The notes: generated by a model not told the origin, from the sequence alone. A stretch of DNA of 64,000 bases from an uncultured Clostridia bacterium (GCA_944390495.1 CALXQE010000043.1:1-64000), one strand, 5' to 3'. Counted from the first letter of the stretch, positions 34,251 to 44,056 are shown. Program-made: numbers and translations.

Positions 34251-35510
34251 TTATCTCTTTAAAAGAACATCCTTTTCATATTGACGAACTTCGTCAAGCC
34301 ATGAAAGACCTACGCCCTTATTTGTCTTGTCACAGTAGTAATCCCATACAAGTGAGAAAGGAGCAGCCTTAAATTCCTGAGTATATGCAAGTCTTGCACT
34401 TACATCACCTTCTGCCTCAAGCTTCTTCATTTCTTCATTTGGCTGAAGAAGAGCATAAAGCATAGCCTTTCTTGTGTTTCTCATACCGATTACCCATGCA
34501 GCAATTCTGTTGATTGACGCATCAAAGAAGTCTGTTGCAATATATGTATCCTCAAGTTTACCAAGACGAACAAGTTCTTCCATAATTGCTTTTGTTTCAT
34601 CATCAAATGCAACTACGTGGTCACTATCCCATCTAACCGGTCTTGAAACGTGAAGAAGAACGTGATCTGAGAATGTATAAACTGAAGCAAGCTTAGCACT
34701 TACAACTTCTGTCGGATGGTAATGACCTGTATCAAGAGTCATTATAATGTGATCGCTGTTAGCCTTCATTACATAACCCATGCAGAATTCATGCGAACCA
34801 GCTGTAAAGCTTTCAGCACCGATACCGAATACCTTTGACTCGATACCGTCCATAACACCTTCGACGTCCTTTGTAGCCTCAAAAATTTCATCATAAGATT
34901 TCTTTAGCTGTAGTCTCGGTGTAAGTGTATCAACAGGGAATTCCTTATCTCCGTCAGGAGTCCAGTGGTTTATAACACAAATCTTACCTGTCTTTTTATA
35001 GAAATATTCACCTATCTGACGACACTTAATACCATGCTCAACCCAGAACTTTCTTATATCTTCATCAGCTGAAGACAAAGTAGCCTTTTCACTCTTTGGA
35101 TGTGAGAAGTATGTAGGGTTAAAATCAAGACCTATACCCTTTTCAACTGCCCAGTTAGCCCAGTTTTCAAATTGTTCAGGACCGATTTCATTTCTATCAA
35201 CAAATGTATCAGCTTCCTGATAGTTTGCATGTACATTTACCTTAAGTTCACCTGGGATAAATGACATAGCCTTTTCTATATCACTTCTTAGTTCCTCTGC
35301 ATTTCTTGCAGCACCAGGATAGTTACCTGTTGTCTGGATACCGCCTGTAAGACCGCCCTCTTTCTTTTCAAAACCGGCAACGTCATCACCCTGCCAGCAG
35401 TGCATTGAAATAGGAGTCTTATCACAGATTTCAATCATTTTATCTACGTCAATTCCGTATTGAGCGTAGTATTCTTTTGCAAGTTCATAACCTTTTTTTA
35501 CATCGTACAT
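34251..35510 (-). CDS. rhaA: L-rhamnose isomerase
   Basis: A 419-residue enzyme matching RhaA in length: PISMHCWQGDDVAGFE near residue 32, DFNPTYFSHPK near 154, NHWTPDGDKEFP near 206, MDGIESKVFGIGAESFT near 239 (metal-binding Glu), LDTGHYHPTEV near 279. It converts L-rhamnose to L-rhamnulose using Mn2+ or another divalent metal. It stands alone, without rhaB or rhaD beside it, 20 kb from the importer and GH105 gene that would supply rhamnose-containing fragments. Promoter TTGCAA-N17-TATAAT lies upstream. Confidence 0.93.
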   Translation of the reverse strand: MYDVKKGYELAKEYYAQYGIDVDKMIEICDKTPISMHCWQGDDVAGFEKKEGGLTGGIQTTGNYPGAARNAEELRSDIEKAMSFIPGELKVNVHANYQEADTFVDRNEIGPEQFENWANWAVEKGIGLDFNPTYFSHPKSEKATLSSADEDIRKFWVEHGIKCRQIGEYFYKKTGKICVINHWTPDGDKEFPVDTLTPRLQLKKSYDEIFEATKDVEGVMDGIESKVFGIGAESFTAGSHEFCMGYVMKANSDHIIMTLDTGHYHPTEVVSAKLASVYTFSDHVLLHVSRPVRWDSDHVVAFDDETKAIMEELVRLGKLEDTYIATDFFDASINRIAAWVIGMRNTRKAMLYALLQPNEEMKKLEAEGDVSARLAYTQEFKAAPFSLVWDYYCDKTNKGVGLSWLDEVRQYEKDVLLKR

Positions 35511-35556
35511 TGGAATCTTCCGCCTTTCTTACTTTATATAAAGTATTTATAGTATT

Positions 35557-35585
35557 ATTATATAATATGTTAGTTCTTTTTGCAA
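35557..35585 (-). promoter_or_regulatory. Promoter of rhaA
   Basis: TTGCAA (35580-35585), 17 bp, TATAAT (35557-35562) on the minus strand. Confidence 0.7.
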
Positions 35586-35624
35586 GATATTTGTTAAAAT
35601 TTATAAGCAAAATATATTAACAAA

Positions 35625-35653
35625 CAAAAAAGCGAAGCCAAAAGACTTCGCTT
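35625..35653 (-). terminator. Terminator of the infC-rpmI-rplT operon
   Basis: AAGCGAAG/CTTCGCTT stem (35630-35653) with an 8-nt loop and TTTTTTG on the minus strand. Confidence 0.85.
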
Positions 35654-35667
35654 AAATAAACTCAAAA

Positions 35668-36021
35668 TTAAAGAGCAGCCTTAGCTGTTTCAACAAGCTT
35701 TGCGAAAGCTGTTGGATCAGCGATTGCAATTTCAGAAAGCATCTTTCTGTTCATTTCAATGCCTGACTTCTTAAGACCGTTCATGAATGTTGAATAGTTC
35801 ATGCCGTTCATCTTACAAGCAGCTGAAATTCTTGTAATCCAAAGACGACGGAAATCTCTCTTTCTTCTTTTTCTGCCTACGTATGCATTCTGCATTGAAC
35901 GCATAACAGCCTGATTAGCAATTCTGAACTGCTTGCTTTCAGCACCTCTGAAGCCCTTAGCAAGCTTTAGAATCTTCTTATGTCTTTTTCTTGTATTTAA
36001 TGCACCTTTTACTCTTGCCAT
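35668..36021 (-). CDS. rplT: Ribosomal protein bL20
   Basis: A 117-residue protein, standard length for L20, with the opening [20 protein letters not shown] and the [20 protein letters not shown] central region. It binds 23S rRNA early in large-subunit assembly and in Firmicutes also binds the operon leader to repress it. Last of infC-rpmI-rplT. Confidence 0.97.
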   Translation of the reverse strand: MARVKGALNTRKRHKKILKLAKGFRGAESKQFRIANQAVMRSMQNAYVGRKRRKRDFRRLWITRISAACKMNGMNYSTFMNGLKKSGIEMNRKMLSEIAIADPTAFAKLVETAKAAL

Positions 36022-36043
36022 TAGTTTCTACCTCTCTTTCGAA

Positions 36044-36247
36044 TTATTTGTAAGGAATTAGCTTCTTGATTACTGCAGCGTTAGCCTTTGAGCAGTAAGC
36101 TTGTTTTCTAAGATGTCTTTTTCTCTTAGTTGTCTTCTTGTTCAAAATGTGTCTTCTAAATGCCTTGTTCATCTTAACCTTACCATTCTTAGTTACGTTG
36201 AATCTCTTGGCAGCGCCTCTGTGTGTCTTTATCTTAGTCTTAGACAT
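36044..36247 (-). CDS. rpmI: Ribosomal protein bL35
   Basis: About 67 residues: [20 protein letters not shown], then [16 protein letters not shown] start at the Met at 36247, after AAGGAGTG, rather than at a GTG at 36256 that would overlap this ribosome site. Middle gene of infC-rpmI-rplT, 22 bp from rplT. Confidence 0.96.
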   Translation of the reverse strand: MSKTKIKTHRGAAKRFNVTKNGKVKMNKAFRRHILNKKTTKRKRHLRKQAYCSKANAAVIKKLIPYK

Positions 36248-36279
36248 AATGTACACTCCTTCCGAAATTAAAAATTATC

Positions 36280-36792
36280 TTATGATAGGGGAGCTAAAAA
36301 CATTGTCATGTTTCTTCCCTCAAGTTTTGCAGGTTTTTCAATACTTCCCGCTTCCTTTGCCTGCTCGGCAAATTTTTCAAGTAGAGTATAACCAATCTGT
36401 GAATGACTCACTTCACGGCCTCGGAAACGAACGATTACTTTTACTTTATCGCCCTTCTTTAGGAACTTTATTGCGTGGTTACACTTTGTATTGAAATCAT
36501 TTGTATCAATGGACGGAGATAATTGAACTTCTTTTATGTTTATAACCTTTTGGTTCTTTCTGTTCTCCTTCTCACGCTTGTTAAGCTCGAACTTATATTT
36601 TCCGTAGTCCATAATCTTGCATACCGGCGGTTTTGCCTGCGGTGCAATCTTGACCAAATCCATTCCCTTTTCATAAGCAAGGTCTTGAGCCTCTTTTCCG
36701 CTCATCATACCAAGCTGTTCACCGTCAGCAGATACTACTCGCACCTCATTGTCACGGATTTGTTCGTTGATCTGTAAATCATTCTTACTAAT
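36280..36792 (-). CDS. infC: Translation initiation factor IF-3, AUU start
   Basis: About 171 residues. ATG/GTG-based reading would start at 36744 and lose the conserved head. Extending 16 codons upstream gives LQINEQIRDNEVRVVSADG, the universal IF-3 opening, beginning at ATT (36790-36792). AAGGAGGG sits 7 bp before it. An AUU start is the known autoregulatory device of infC: IF-3 itself rejects non-AUG starts. C-terminal markers include VKVIVRFRGREVSH and GRNMTMFLAP. First gene of the L35/L20 operon. Confidence 0.93.
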   Translation of the reverse strand: MSKNDLQINEQIRDNEVRVVSADGEQLGMMSGKEAQDLAYEKGMDLVKIAPQAKPPVCKIMDYGKYKFELNKREKENRKNQKVINIKEVQLSPSIDTNDFNTKCNHAIKFLKKGDKVKVIVRFRGREVSHSQIGYTLLEKFAEQAKEAGSIEKPAKLEGRNMTMFLAPLS

Positions 36793-36950
36793 GGTTAATC
36801 CCTCCTTATAATCAAAAAAACGGATGCAAAACGCACCCGAACAAACACAAATATCATTTAGATATTATGTATTTACCGCAAAGCCCTTGCCGTACGGTGA
36901 GAACGGTTCGTTCTGCTTGTTTTCATTTTCTGATTTATTTTATCAGATAT
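36793..36950 (-). promoter_or_regulatory. infC leader with attenuator (L20-leader-like) and promoter
   Basis: Promoter TTGACA (36960-36965), 17 bp, TAAAAT (36937-36942) on the minus strand. About 130 nt of leader follow, ending in an intrinsic terminator: CGGGTGC/GCATCCG stem (36821-36839) and TTTTTTTG, placed just before the infC ribosome site. Low-GC Firmicutes use L20 binding to such a leader to stop the operon; sequence-level match to that Rfam family was not tested. Bases 36966-37115 beyond it are AT-rich spacer for the divergent gene. Confidence 0.7.
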
Positions 36951-37115
36951 TCTTTTCTTTGTCAAGTATTTTCTTGATTTTTATTTTTATAAAATAACTA
37001 AAACTTAAAACCAATTATTGCATTTTATATGCAATAATGATATAATAATTTTATCGGGGATGACACCCATAACAAAAAACAGCAATATTTTTTATTACGG
37101 AGGGGAGATGAACCC

Positions 37116-37643
37116 ATGACAAAAAACATTACCGTAACTGATGAAAACGGAAAAATAATAGGAAGCACCTATCCCAAACGTGCTTTAGGGCTTGTAAAAA
37201 AACACAGGGCACGATGGATAAATGCGGATAGTATTTGCCTTTGTGCCCTCGAAAAACAGGAGGATAATAAAATGGCAAATAATATTTATGAAATTCTTGA
37301 TAATCAGATTTCCAAAATGCTGGAGCAATTAAGAGAATCAGACGAAGAAGCAGCTATGCCTGTAAGAATACAAATACTAAAAACTTTAGAAAATTTCAGA
37401 GCTCAGGAACAAGGCACAAAAATTCTTGATATGATTGAAAAACAGCTAAACACAATGCAGGAATCGCTGAACTCTGAACCGGCAACAAACGAAAATTTCA
37501 ACATCCGAGAAATAACACGTCAGAAAATGCTTGATGTTATAGGTAAAATGCTTGACATCGGAAACACACCTGCCATAAGTGCAGATGTCAAGCCGGAAAA
37601 TACACCACAGGAAACTTCTTCCGCATTTATTAATATACTGTAA
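37116..37643 (+). CDS. Unrecognised protein with a conserved YPKRA-type N-terminus
   Basis: A 175-residue protein. The first 40 residues (ITVTDENGKIIG, then YPKRALGLVKKHRARWI) resemble a short basic module at the front of other clostridial hypothetical proteins. The rest is acidic and helical with Gln, Glu and Met (coiled-coil-like, about 50-150). A basic head and acidic helical body suggest nucleic-acid binding plus oligomerisation, but function is unknown. GGAGGGGAG upstream gives a strong start. Single gene with a good terminator. Confidence 0.65.
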   Translation: MTKNITVTDENGKIIGSTYPKRALGLVKKHRARWINADSICLCALEKQEDNKMANNIYEILDNQISKMLEQLRESDEEAAMPVRIQILKTLENFRAQEQGTKILDMIEKQLNTMQESLNSEPATNENFNIREITRQKMLDVIGKMLDIGNTPAISADVKPENTPQETSSAFINIL

Positions 37644-37649
37644 AAAATT

Positions 37650-37677
37650 ACGGACCGCATTTAGCGGTCCGTTTTTA
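37650..37677 (+). terminator. Terminator of the 175-residue protein gene
   Basis: Perfect ACGGACCGC/GCGGTCCGT stem (37650-37672) with a 5-nt loop and TTTTTATG; the A-rich left flank lets it also serve valS from the other side. Confidence 0.9.
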
Positions 37678-37683
37678 TGTTTA

Positions 37684-40326
37684 TTATAGATTCTCCATAG
37701 ACTCAATGCTCTTAATAACCTTTTCAAGCATTTCTTTATATTTTTCACCCTTAGCCTTTTCCTCGTCAACAACTTTCTGAGGTGCCTTGTTTACAAATCC
37801 TGGATTTGAAAGTTTACCTTCAACTCTCTTTATTTCACCCTCAAGCTTTTTCTTTTCACCGTTAAGTCTTTCAAGCTCTTTGCTCTTGTCAACAAGTTCA
37901 TCAAGAGGCAGATAAATTTCAGCTGATGGAACAACCACATTAACTGCATTTTCGCTTATGCCGCTCTTGTCTTTTTGAACAACTGCTTCACTTGCTGAAG
38001 CTAACTTTTCAAAGAATACAGTACCTTGACTGAATATATCAGTTTTATCTGTTACTATAATAGTCTTTGCCTTCTTTGACGGCGGTACGTTCATTTCAGC
38101 TCTGCGGTTTCTTACAGCACTTATAGCCTGCATTATAAGTTCCATACTGCTCTCATCCTCTGGGAAATCAAGTTTTTCATCATATACAGGCCACTGGCTT
38201 ATCATGATGCTTTCACCTTCGTGAGGAAGATGCTGCCATATTTCCTCTGTAATAAACGGCATAAACGGATGAAGAAGCTTCATTGTATTTGAAAGTACAT
38301 ACGTTAAAACGTACTGTGCAGTTTTAGCTGTCGGATTTTCTTTATCAAACAATCTCGGCTTAACAAGTTCAATATACCAGTCACAGAAATTTTCCCAAAT
38401 GAAGTCATACAAATTTGAAAGTGCAACACCAAGTTCAAATCTATCAAGATTTTCTGTAACTACCTTTACAACTCTGTTATACTTTGAAAGTATCCACTTA
38501 TCTTCAAGCTGTAAATCCTTTAAATCAGGAAGTTTATTTTCTTCAACATCAAGATTCATAAGTGTAAATCTTGACGCATTCCAAATCTTATTTGCAAAGT
38601 TACGGCTTGCTTCAACTCTTTCAATATAAAAACGCATATCGTTACCCGGTGCGTTACCTGTTGCAAGAGTGAATCTAAGTGCATCTGCACCGTACTTTTC
38701 AACAATTTCAAGAGGATCTATACCGTTACCCAGTGACTTACTCATCTTACGTCCCTGACTGTCACGTACAAGACCGTGTATAAATACATGTTTAAACGGT
38801 ACCTGTCCCGTATGCTCTAAAGCGGAGAACATCATTCTCATTACCCAGAACGGAATTATATCATATCCTGTTACAAGGACGCTTGTTGGATAGAAGTAAT
38901 CAAGTTCTTCAGTTTTATCAGGCCAGCCAAGTGTTGAAAACGGCCAAAGTGCCGATGAGAACCAAGTGTCAAGTGTATCAGGATCCTGACGCATTTCCTT
39001 TCCGCACTTAGGACAAATTGCCTTGTCTTCTTTCGTTACCACCATTTCACCGCAGTCATCACAGTAAAACGCCGGTATTCTGTGTCCCCACCACAGCTGA
39101 CGTGAAATACACCAGTCACGTATATTTTCAAGCCAGTGGAAATATACTTTTTCAAAATGCTCCGGTACAAACTCAGTTTCCTTATTCTTTACAGCATCTA
39201 TTGCCGGCTGTGCAAGAGGTTTCATTTTAACAAACCACTGTTTTGATACAATCGGTTCAACAGTTGTGCCACAGCGGTAACACTGACCTACATTATGACT
39301 GTGGTCCTCAACCTTGACTAAAAGTCCCTGTTCCTCAAGGTCTTTAACCATCGCTCTGCGGCACTCATATCTGTCCATACCTTCATATTTTCCTGCGTAT
39401 GAGTTCATTGTAGCGTCATCATTCATAACTTTTATCTGTTCAAGGTTATGACGCTGACCTACTTCAAAGTCGTTAGGATCGTGTGCCGGAGTAATCTTAA
39501 CGCAACCTGTACCAAATTCCTTATCAACATATTCATCTGCCACAACAGGAATTTCACGACCAACAAGCGGAAGTATAAGCATTTTTCCGATTAAATCCTT
39601 ATATCTTTCATCTTCCGGATTAACAGCAACTGCCGTATCACCAAACAACGTTTCAGGACGTGTAGTAGCAATAATAACAAAATCGTCACTATCCTTTATA
39701 GGATACTTAATATGCCAGAAATGACCTTCCTGCTCTGCATGTTCAACTTCTGCATCAGAAAGTGCTGTTATACAGTGCGGACACCAGTTTATAATTCTTG
39801 AACCTTGGTATATAAGTCCTTTATTATAAAGATTTACAAATACTTCTTTTACTGCCTTACTGCATCCTTCGTCCATAGTAAAGCGTTCTCTGTCCCAGTC
39901 ACATGATGAACCTATCTTTTTAAGCTGGTTTATAATTCTTCCGCCGTACTGCTTTTTCCAATCCCATACTCTTTCAAGGAATTTTTCACGTCCCAAATCA
40001 TAACGTGTAAGTCCTTCGTTTACTCTCAAATTTTCCTCAACTTTAATCTGAGTAGCAATACCTGCATGGTCAGTACCCGGTACCCAAAGTGCACTATAAC
40101 CTTGCATTCTCTTGTAACGAATCAAAATATCCTGCAAAGTTTCGTCAAGTGCATGTCCCATGTGCAGCTGACCTGTTACATTTGGAGGTGGGATAACTAT
40201 TGTAAAAGGTTTTTTATTTTTATCAACTTCCGCGTGGAAATATCCCTTTTCTACCCACTCATTATACAATTTATCCTCAAATTCAGCCGGATTATAATTT
40301 TTAGCTATATTCTTTGCATCTTCCAT
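37684..40326 (-). CDS. valS: Valyl-tRNA synthetase
   Basis: An 880-residue class I synthetase. The HIGH motif is [15 protein letters not shown] near residue 46, the KMSKS motif is [13 protein letters not shown] near residue 525. CP1 editing-domain segments ([32 protein letters not shown]) and the ValRS C-terminal coiled coil ([20 protein letters not shown]) are all present. It charges tRNA-Val and edits mis-acylated threonine. It is co-transcribed with a small membrane protein upstream (15-bp gap). No T-box leader was found. Confidence 0.96.
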   Translation of the reverse strand: MEDAKNIAKNYNPAEFEDKLYNEWVEKGYFHAEVDKNKKPFTIVIPPPNVTGQLHMGHALDETLQDILIRYKRMQGYSALWVPGTDHAGIATQIKVEENLRVNEGLTRYDLGREKFLERVWDWKKQYGGRIINQLKKIGSSCDWDRERFTMDEGCSKAVKEVFVNLYNKGLIYQGSRIINWCPHCITALSDAEVEHAEQEGHFWHIKYPIKDSDDFVIIATTRPETLFGDTAVAVNPEDERYKDLIGKMLILPLVGREIPVVADEYVDKEFGTGCVKITPAHDPNDFEVGQRHNLEQIKVMNDDATMNSYAGKYEGMDRYECRRAMVKDLEEQGLLVKVEDHSHNVGQCYRCGTTVEPIVSKQWFVKMKPLAQPAIDAVKNKETEFVPEHFEKVYFHWLENIRDWCISRQLWWGHRIPAFYCDDCGEMVVTKEDKAICPKCGKEMRQDPDTLDTWFSSALWPFSTLGWPDKTEELDYFYPTSVLVTGYDIIPFWVMRMMFSALEHTGQVPFKHVFIHGLVRDSQGRKMSKSLGNGIDPLEIVEKYGADALRFTLATGNAPGNDMRFYIERVEASRNFANKIWNASRFTLMNLDVEENKLPDLKDLQLEDKWILSKYNRVVKVVTENLDRFELGVALSNLYDFIWENFCDWYIELVKPRLFDKENPTAKTAQYVLTYVLSNTMKLLHPFMPFITEEIWQHLPHEGESIMISQWPVYDEKLDFPEDESSMELIMQAISAVRNRRAEMNVPPSKKAKTIIVTDKTDIFSQGTVFFEKLASASEAVVQKDKSGISENAVNVVVPSAEIYLPLDELVDKSKELERLNGEKKKLEGEIKRVEGKLSNPGFVNKAPQKVVDEEKAKGEKYKEMLEKVIKSIESMENL

Positions 40327-40341
40327 TTATATTAACTCCTT

Positions 40342-40530
40342 TTATTTAACCAAAATAAATACTGATAAAAAAGCAATTACTGCAAGTGCCAATGCGGCAT
40401 ATTTGACTCGCAGAACCATTCTTTCATCAGCGTCTTTTTTCAGGACTTTTTCAATTACAAGCTTTGCTTTAAAAGTCATAAAAAGCGAAATCGCCCCTAC
40501 TAAAACGGCCGCAATTTTTATTGCTGTCAA
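40342..40530 (-). CDS. Small two-span membrane protein
   Basis: A 62-residue protein with hydrophobic segments at about 3-22 and 44-61 and a charged middle (KKDADERMVLRVK). Unrecognised. It is preceded by its own promoter (TTGACA-N17-GATAAT, 40568-40596) and leads a two-gene operon with valS, so it is likely expressed with it. Confidence 0.6.
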   Translation of the reverse strand: MTAIKIAAVLVGAISLFMTFKAKLVIEKVLKKDADERMVLRVKYAALALAVIAFLSVFILVK

Positions 40531-40567
40531 GATACCACACCCTCTCCGTATAATATACTATTATATT

Positions 40568-40596
40568 ATTATCGCATTTTAAGGTATTTTTGTCAA
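40568..40596 (-). promoter_or_regulatory. Promoter of the small-membrane-protein/valS operon
   Basis: TTGACA (40591-40596), 17 bp, GATAAT (40568-40573) on the minus strand. Confidence 0.75.
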
Positions 40597-40636
40597 GTTA
40601 AAACTTTTTCACAGCACCAAAGACATTAAATAAAAA

Positions 40637-40665
40637 AGAATAATCCCTTAATCAGGAACTATTCT
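40637..40665 (-). terminator. Terminator of the CAP-domain gene
   Basis: AGAATAGTTCC/GGGATTATTCT stem with two G-T pairs and a 7-nt loop, then TTTTTTATTT on the minus strand. Confidence 0.75.
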
Positions 40666-40683
40666 CTTTCATAAACCATATAA

Positions 40684-42300
40684 TCACTTTAATATCTGTT
40701 TTTCAAACAGCGGAACCATACCTTCCCACACAAACATATAAATTTTATCTGAATTATTATATTTATCTTGGGGTACAGAAATTAATGTGTCCGCGTTAGA
40801 TTTAGCCGGTATGCTTTCATTATTTACAATGACGTCCGTTAATATGTTTTGACTGTCATACAACGCAGTGTAAAATGTCACATCTTTTTTGTTTTCACTG
40901 TTATTTGAAATATTTATATTAAATACTTGTGATAGAGATGGATTGTTTATTTGTATATCCATGGTTTTCACCATATTGACATTTTCCGTGACATCACTTT
41001 CTTCAACCTTTATACTTCCGCTTTCAGTATTGTATCCATTTTTTGAAATAACATATTTGTATGTAGAATTGTTTTTCACACGAAATTTAGCTTCTCCCTG
41101 CATGTCTGTAACAACCTTTTCTCCGTTCAATTCAACCTCTGCTCCCTCTAAAGCCTCATCTTCACATACAGCTTTTATTGTTACCGTACTGTTATTTTTT
41201 TCTTTTTCCAAATCAAAGAAACGTATTTCATAATTAAGCTGTGCCGGTGTACCGTCTGTATATTCAATTCCCGAAAGATTAACCGTAAAAACGTCCCCGT
41301 CTTGAATAGATCCAAGGGATACAACATCAGGCCTAAAAATTATATTCTTGCCGTTCACAGCCAAATGTGTATATTCATCTGATAACCCATACTCCACGCC
41401 AAGGTTCGGTGTATTCTTATCCAATACCCAAACGTGATTGTCACGTTTTCTCGTCAAGGTAAGAGTTATTTTCTCTTTATCAGGGGTTTTATACGGTGCA
41501 CCCAAAGTCAGCGACCACGGATACGGTGCTTCATAGTTTTGATATGTAGAAGTTGTAAAATACTGTATCGGGAAATCACCTGCGTTCGGCCATGCAGTGT
41601 ATGAATCAGTTTCACTATATCCATAATTTGTGTGTACCGCAATCAAATCACTCCATTGTGCATCAGGATTATACGCATAACCTATACCGAATTGTGTACA
41701 TGCAGGATTAAATAATATCATTCTGTGTCCTGCACGTGCTATATTATTTACTCCCGGGTCTGCCACAAAACCCAAAATTGAATAAGAGATATTTGAAACA
41801 CCTGCATATATACATTCCGCACTGTAATCATTTGCCGTACTATAAAACTCATCATCCATATCATCCGGCTTTGCAGGGTGGTGTCCGTAGCCTGACACTG
41901 CCATAAGAACAGCTTTATGCTGTGCAGTATTTGTTTCATAATCATCAAGAACCACATTTTCATACGGAAGTCCGGCTAAATATCTAACCATCTTTAAAGC
42001 TCGCAGGGAATCCTCTTTATCCTCACTGTTTATAGTCCCTGCACTGTAAGGTGCTGTATAGCTCGGTTGTGTTTCAATTCGAGTATCACGCCCACGTTCA
42101 AAACCTGTATGTGAAAACTCTTTTTCCTTTTCCATTATTTCCGCTATTGTATTATCATGCTTTACCTGTACAACATCTCCATACCCAAGTTGCGACACAA
42201 TTTCATTATTTTCCGGTGGTATCAAACTCTCTGCCGCTGATACATTTAATATAGAAGAAGCAAACACAACACATAAAAGCAATAATAAGTATTTTTTCAT
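40684..42300 (-). CDS. Secreted CAP-domain (SCP/CRISP-like) protein
   Basis: About 538 residues. A signal peptide (KKYLLLLLCVVFASSILNVS) starts at the Met at 42300, after GGAGGG; the longer frame to 42351 is less likely. A CAP domain spans about residues 95-235: HKAVLMAVSGYGHHP, NDYSAECIYAG and the GHRMILFNPACTQFGIGYAY signature. A C-terminal carboxypeptidase-regulatory-like fold follows (about 365-435, EALEGAEVELNGEKVVTD), then a tail. CAP proteins are secreted; bacterial members are linked to wall maintenance and spores but the activity is unknown. No SLH domain. Confidence 0.8.
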   Translation of the reverse strand: MKKYLLLLLCVVFASSILNVSAAESLIPPENNEIVSQLGYGDVVQVKHDNTIAEIMEKEKEFSHTGFERGRDTRIETQPSYTAPYSAGTINSEDKEDSLRALKMVRYLAGLPYENVVLDDYETNTAQHKAVLMAVSGYGHHPAKPDDMDDEFYSTANDYSAECIYAGVSNISYSILGFVADPGVNNIARAGHRMILFNPACTQFGIGYAYNPDAQWSDLIAVHTNYGYSETDSYTAWPNAGDFPIQYFTTSTYQNYEAPYPWSLTLGAPYKTPDKEKITLTLTRKRDNHVWVLDKNTPNLGVEYGLSDEYTHLAVNGKNIIFRPDVVSLGSIQDGDVFTVNLSGIEYTDGTPAQLNYEIRFFDLEKEKNNSTVTIKAVCEDEALEGAEVELNGEKVVTDMQGEAKFRVKNNSTYKYVISKNGYNTESGSIKVEESDVTENVNMVKTMDIQINNPSLSQVFNINISNNSENKKDVTFYTALYDSQNILTDVIVNNESIPAKSNADTLISVPQDKYNNSDKIYMFVWEGMVPLFEKQILK

Positions 42301-42579
42301 AAATATCCCTCCATTCCGATTTATTCGTAATATTCCGTATTTATTAAACATATTATATCACATTTCCGATTTATTTTCCATTATTTTGATATAATCTTAG
42401 CATTCATACATTGTTTTTTATAGGATATTTATTTTTTCCTAACTATGAATACAAATCTTACGTTTTGTTTAAACTTTATCATATAAAATAATTATAAAGT
42501 AATCATAAAACTGCAATTTCTTGAATAAAAATAACTTGATGATAACAGTATCTAAACACAACAGAGGAGGTTTCTACAC

Positions 42580-43206
42580 ATGGATAACAATTTATCAAAC
42601 AATCAAGCATCTATCATCGGAACAATTAAGGACGAATTTACATTTAATCATTCTGTATTTTCGGAAAAATTTTATACCTGCACGCTGAGCGTGCCAAGGC
42701 TAAGTGGAATATCTGATGATATACAAATAATGGTATCGGAACGTTTAAAAATGGATGAAGATTTTGCAGTTGGTGATGTAGTTGAAGTAACGGGGCAATT
42801 TCGTTCTCATAACTGCACTGTTGATAGCGGCAACAAACTTCTTTTAACAGTATTTGCAAAGGATATTAAACACTGCATGGATTTAGGTAATAAAAACCCT
42901 AACACACTTTATTTAAACGGATTTATATGCAAAGAACCCGTTTACAGAACAACACCATTCGGCAGAGAAATAACAGATTTACTTCTTGCCGTAAACAGAA
43001 GCTATAACAAATCCGATTACATACCCATTATCGCATGGGGACGTAATGCACGTTTTGCAAAAAATCTAAATATAGGTGATAATGTAAAAATATGGGGACG
43101 AATACAATCAAGAACATATCAGAAAAAAATAAGTGAAGACGAAGTAATCACCAAAACAGCATACGAAGTATCTGTAAACAGAATGGAGCTTGTGGAAGAA
43201 GAATAA
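42580..43206 (+). CDS. Single-stranded-DNA-binding-like protein with two OB folds
   Basis: A 208-residue protein that appears to hold two OB domains. The first is residues about 8-100 (ASIIGTIKDEFTFNHSVF...VGDVVEVTGQFRS), the second about 105-205 (NTLYLNGFICKEPVYRTTPF...IPIIAWGRNARFAKNLNIG), each with the SSB-type start and IxxWG strand. A separate, standard ssb is at 47753-48274, so this is a second, divergent SSB-like protein. Clostridia carry such extra copies; the role is unknown. Single gene with a good GGAGG site and terminator. Confidence 0.75.
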   Translation: MDNNLSNNQASIIGTIKDEFTFNHSVFSEKFYTCTLSVPRLSGISDDIQIMVSERLKMDEDFAVGDVVEVTGQFRSHNCTVDSGNKLLLTVFAKDIKHCMDLGNKNPNTLYLNGFICKEPVYRTTPFGREITDLLLAVNRSYNKSDYIPIIAWGRNARFAKNLNIGDNVKIWGRIQSRTYQKKISEDEVITKTAYEVSVNRMELVEEE

Positions 43207-43237
43207 ATCCCATCGTAAAATTTTGCTATACAACATT

Positions 43238-43268
43238 AAAGCGGACAGCTTAATAAACTGTCCGCTTT
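43238..43268. terminator. Terminator between the OB-fold gene and the ferredoxin gene
   Basis: AAAGCGGACAG/CTGTCCGCTTT stem with a 9-nt loop; TTTT on the plus strand, TTTAATG on the minus, so mainly for the plus-strand gene. Confidence 0.75.
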
Positions 43269-43271
43269 TGT

Positions 43272-43958
43272 TTAGTCTAATATTTTTCCGTCTGTTGAAA
43301 TAGTCACTACCTGCCAAGGTATAAATTTACCGCTGTTTTGAAGTGCTGTTTTTACAGCATGTTCAATCCCTCCGCAGCAAGGCACTTCCATTCTTACAAC
43401 AGTAACACTTTTAATATCGTTATTTTTTATTATTTCAGTCAATTTTTCGCTGTAATCAACGCTGTCAAGTTTAGGACAGCCCACAAGTGTAATTTTACCC
43501 TTTATAAAATCTTCGTGAAATCTACCATAAGCATAGGCTGTACAATCTGCTGCAATAAGAAGTTTGGCTCCATTAAAATACGGTGCATTTATCGGTGCTA
43601 ATTTTATCTGTACCGGCCACTGTGAAAGACGGCTTACTGACTGCATCATATCCTGCTGGGTGTTTGAACTGTCATTATGCTCAATCTTTTTTGACTGACT
43701 TCCAGGGCAGCCGCACGGAAGTGTTTCCTTGCTTGCCAGAACAGCCGCCTCATCATATGGAAGTGCTTCTCTTTCCACAAAACTTATAGCACCTGTCGGG
43801 CATACCGGCAAACAATCACCAAGACCATCGCAGTAATCATCACGCATTAATTTTGCTTTGCCCTCAATCATCTTTATAGCACCTTCGTGACAGGCATCGG
43901 CACAAAGACCACAGCCATTACATTTCTCTTCATTAATCTCTATAATTCTTCTAATCAT
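43272..43958 (-). CDS. 4Fe-4S ferredoxin-type protein with C-terminal cysteine domain
   Basis: About 228 residues. The N-terminal 60 residues carry two clusters: CNGCGLCADACHEGAI and CDGLGDCLPVCPTGAI. The remaining 170 residues have CGCPGS, VGCPKLDS and EVPCCGG and are not an ordinary electron carrier. The same architecture occurs in anaerobes beside Crp/Fnr regulators, sometimes with hcp. The Met at 43958 follows GGAGG by 8 bp. Divergent from the Crp/Fnr gene, with a shared intergenic palindrome; likely a redox-responsive unit. Confidence 0.85.
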   Translation of the reverse strand: MIRRIIEINEEKCNGCGLCADACHEGAIKMIEGKAKLMRDDYCDGLGDCLPVCPTGAISFVEREALPYDEAAVLASKETLPCGCPGSQSKKIEHNDSSNTQQDMMQSVSRLSQWPVQIKLAPINAPYFNGAKLLIAADCTAYAYGRFHEDFIKGKITLVGCPKLDSVDYSEKLTEIIKNNDIKSVTVVRMEVPCCGGIEHAVKTALQNSGKFIPWQVVTISTDGKILD

Positions 43959-43983
43959 ATTATCATCCTCCATTTATCGTATA

Positions 43984-44042
43984 TTGACTTTATGGACACA
44001 GTATAATATAATAATCAAACAAAGTATGTTGCAAATGCAACA
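43984..44042 (+). promoter_or_regulatory. Promoter and palindromic operator of the Crp/Fnr gene
   Basis: TTGACT (43984-43989), 17 bp, TATAAT (44007-44012) on the plus strand, then a perfect palindrome TGTTGCA-AA-TGCAACA (44027-44042) near the expected start of transcription, 15 bp before the ATG. A Crp/Fnr protein bound there would repress its own gene. Confidence 0.65.
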
Positions 44043-44056
44043 AGAAGAGGTTTTTT

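Noticed and set aside
40327-40683. T-box leader for valS
   Set aside because: Only a sigma-A promoter and a short leader for the small membrane protein were seen; no T-box sequence or antiterminator.
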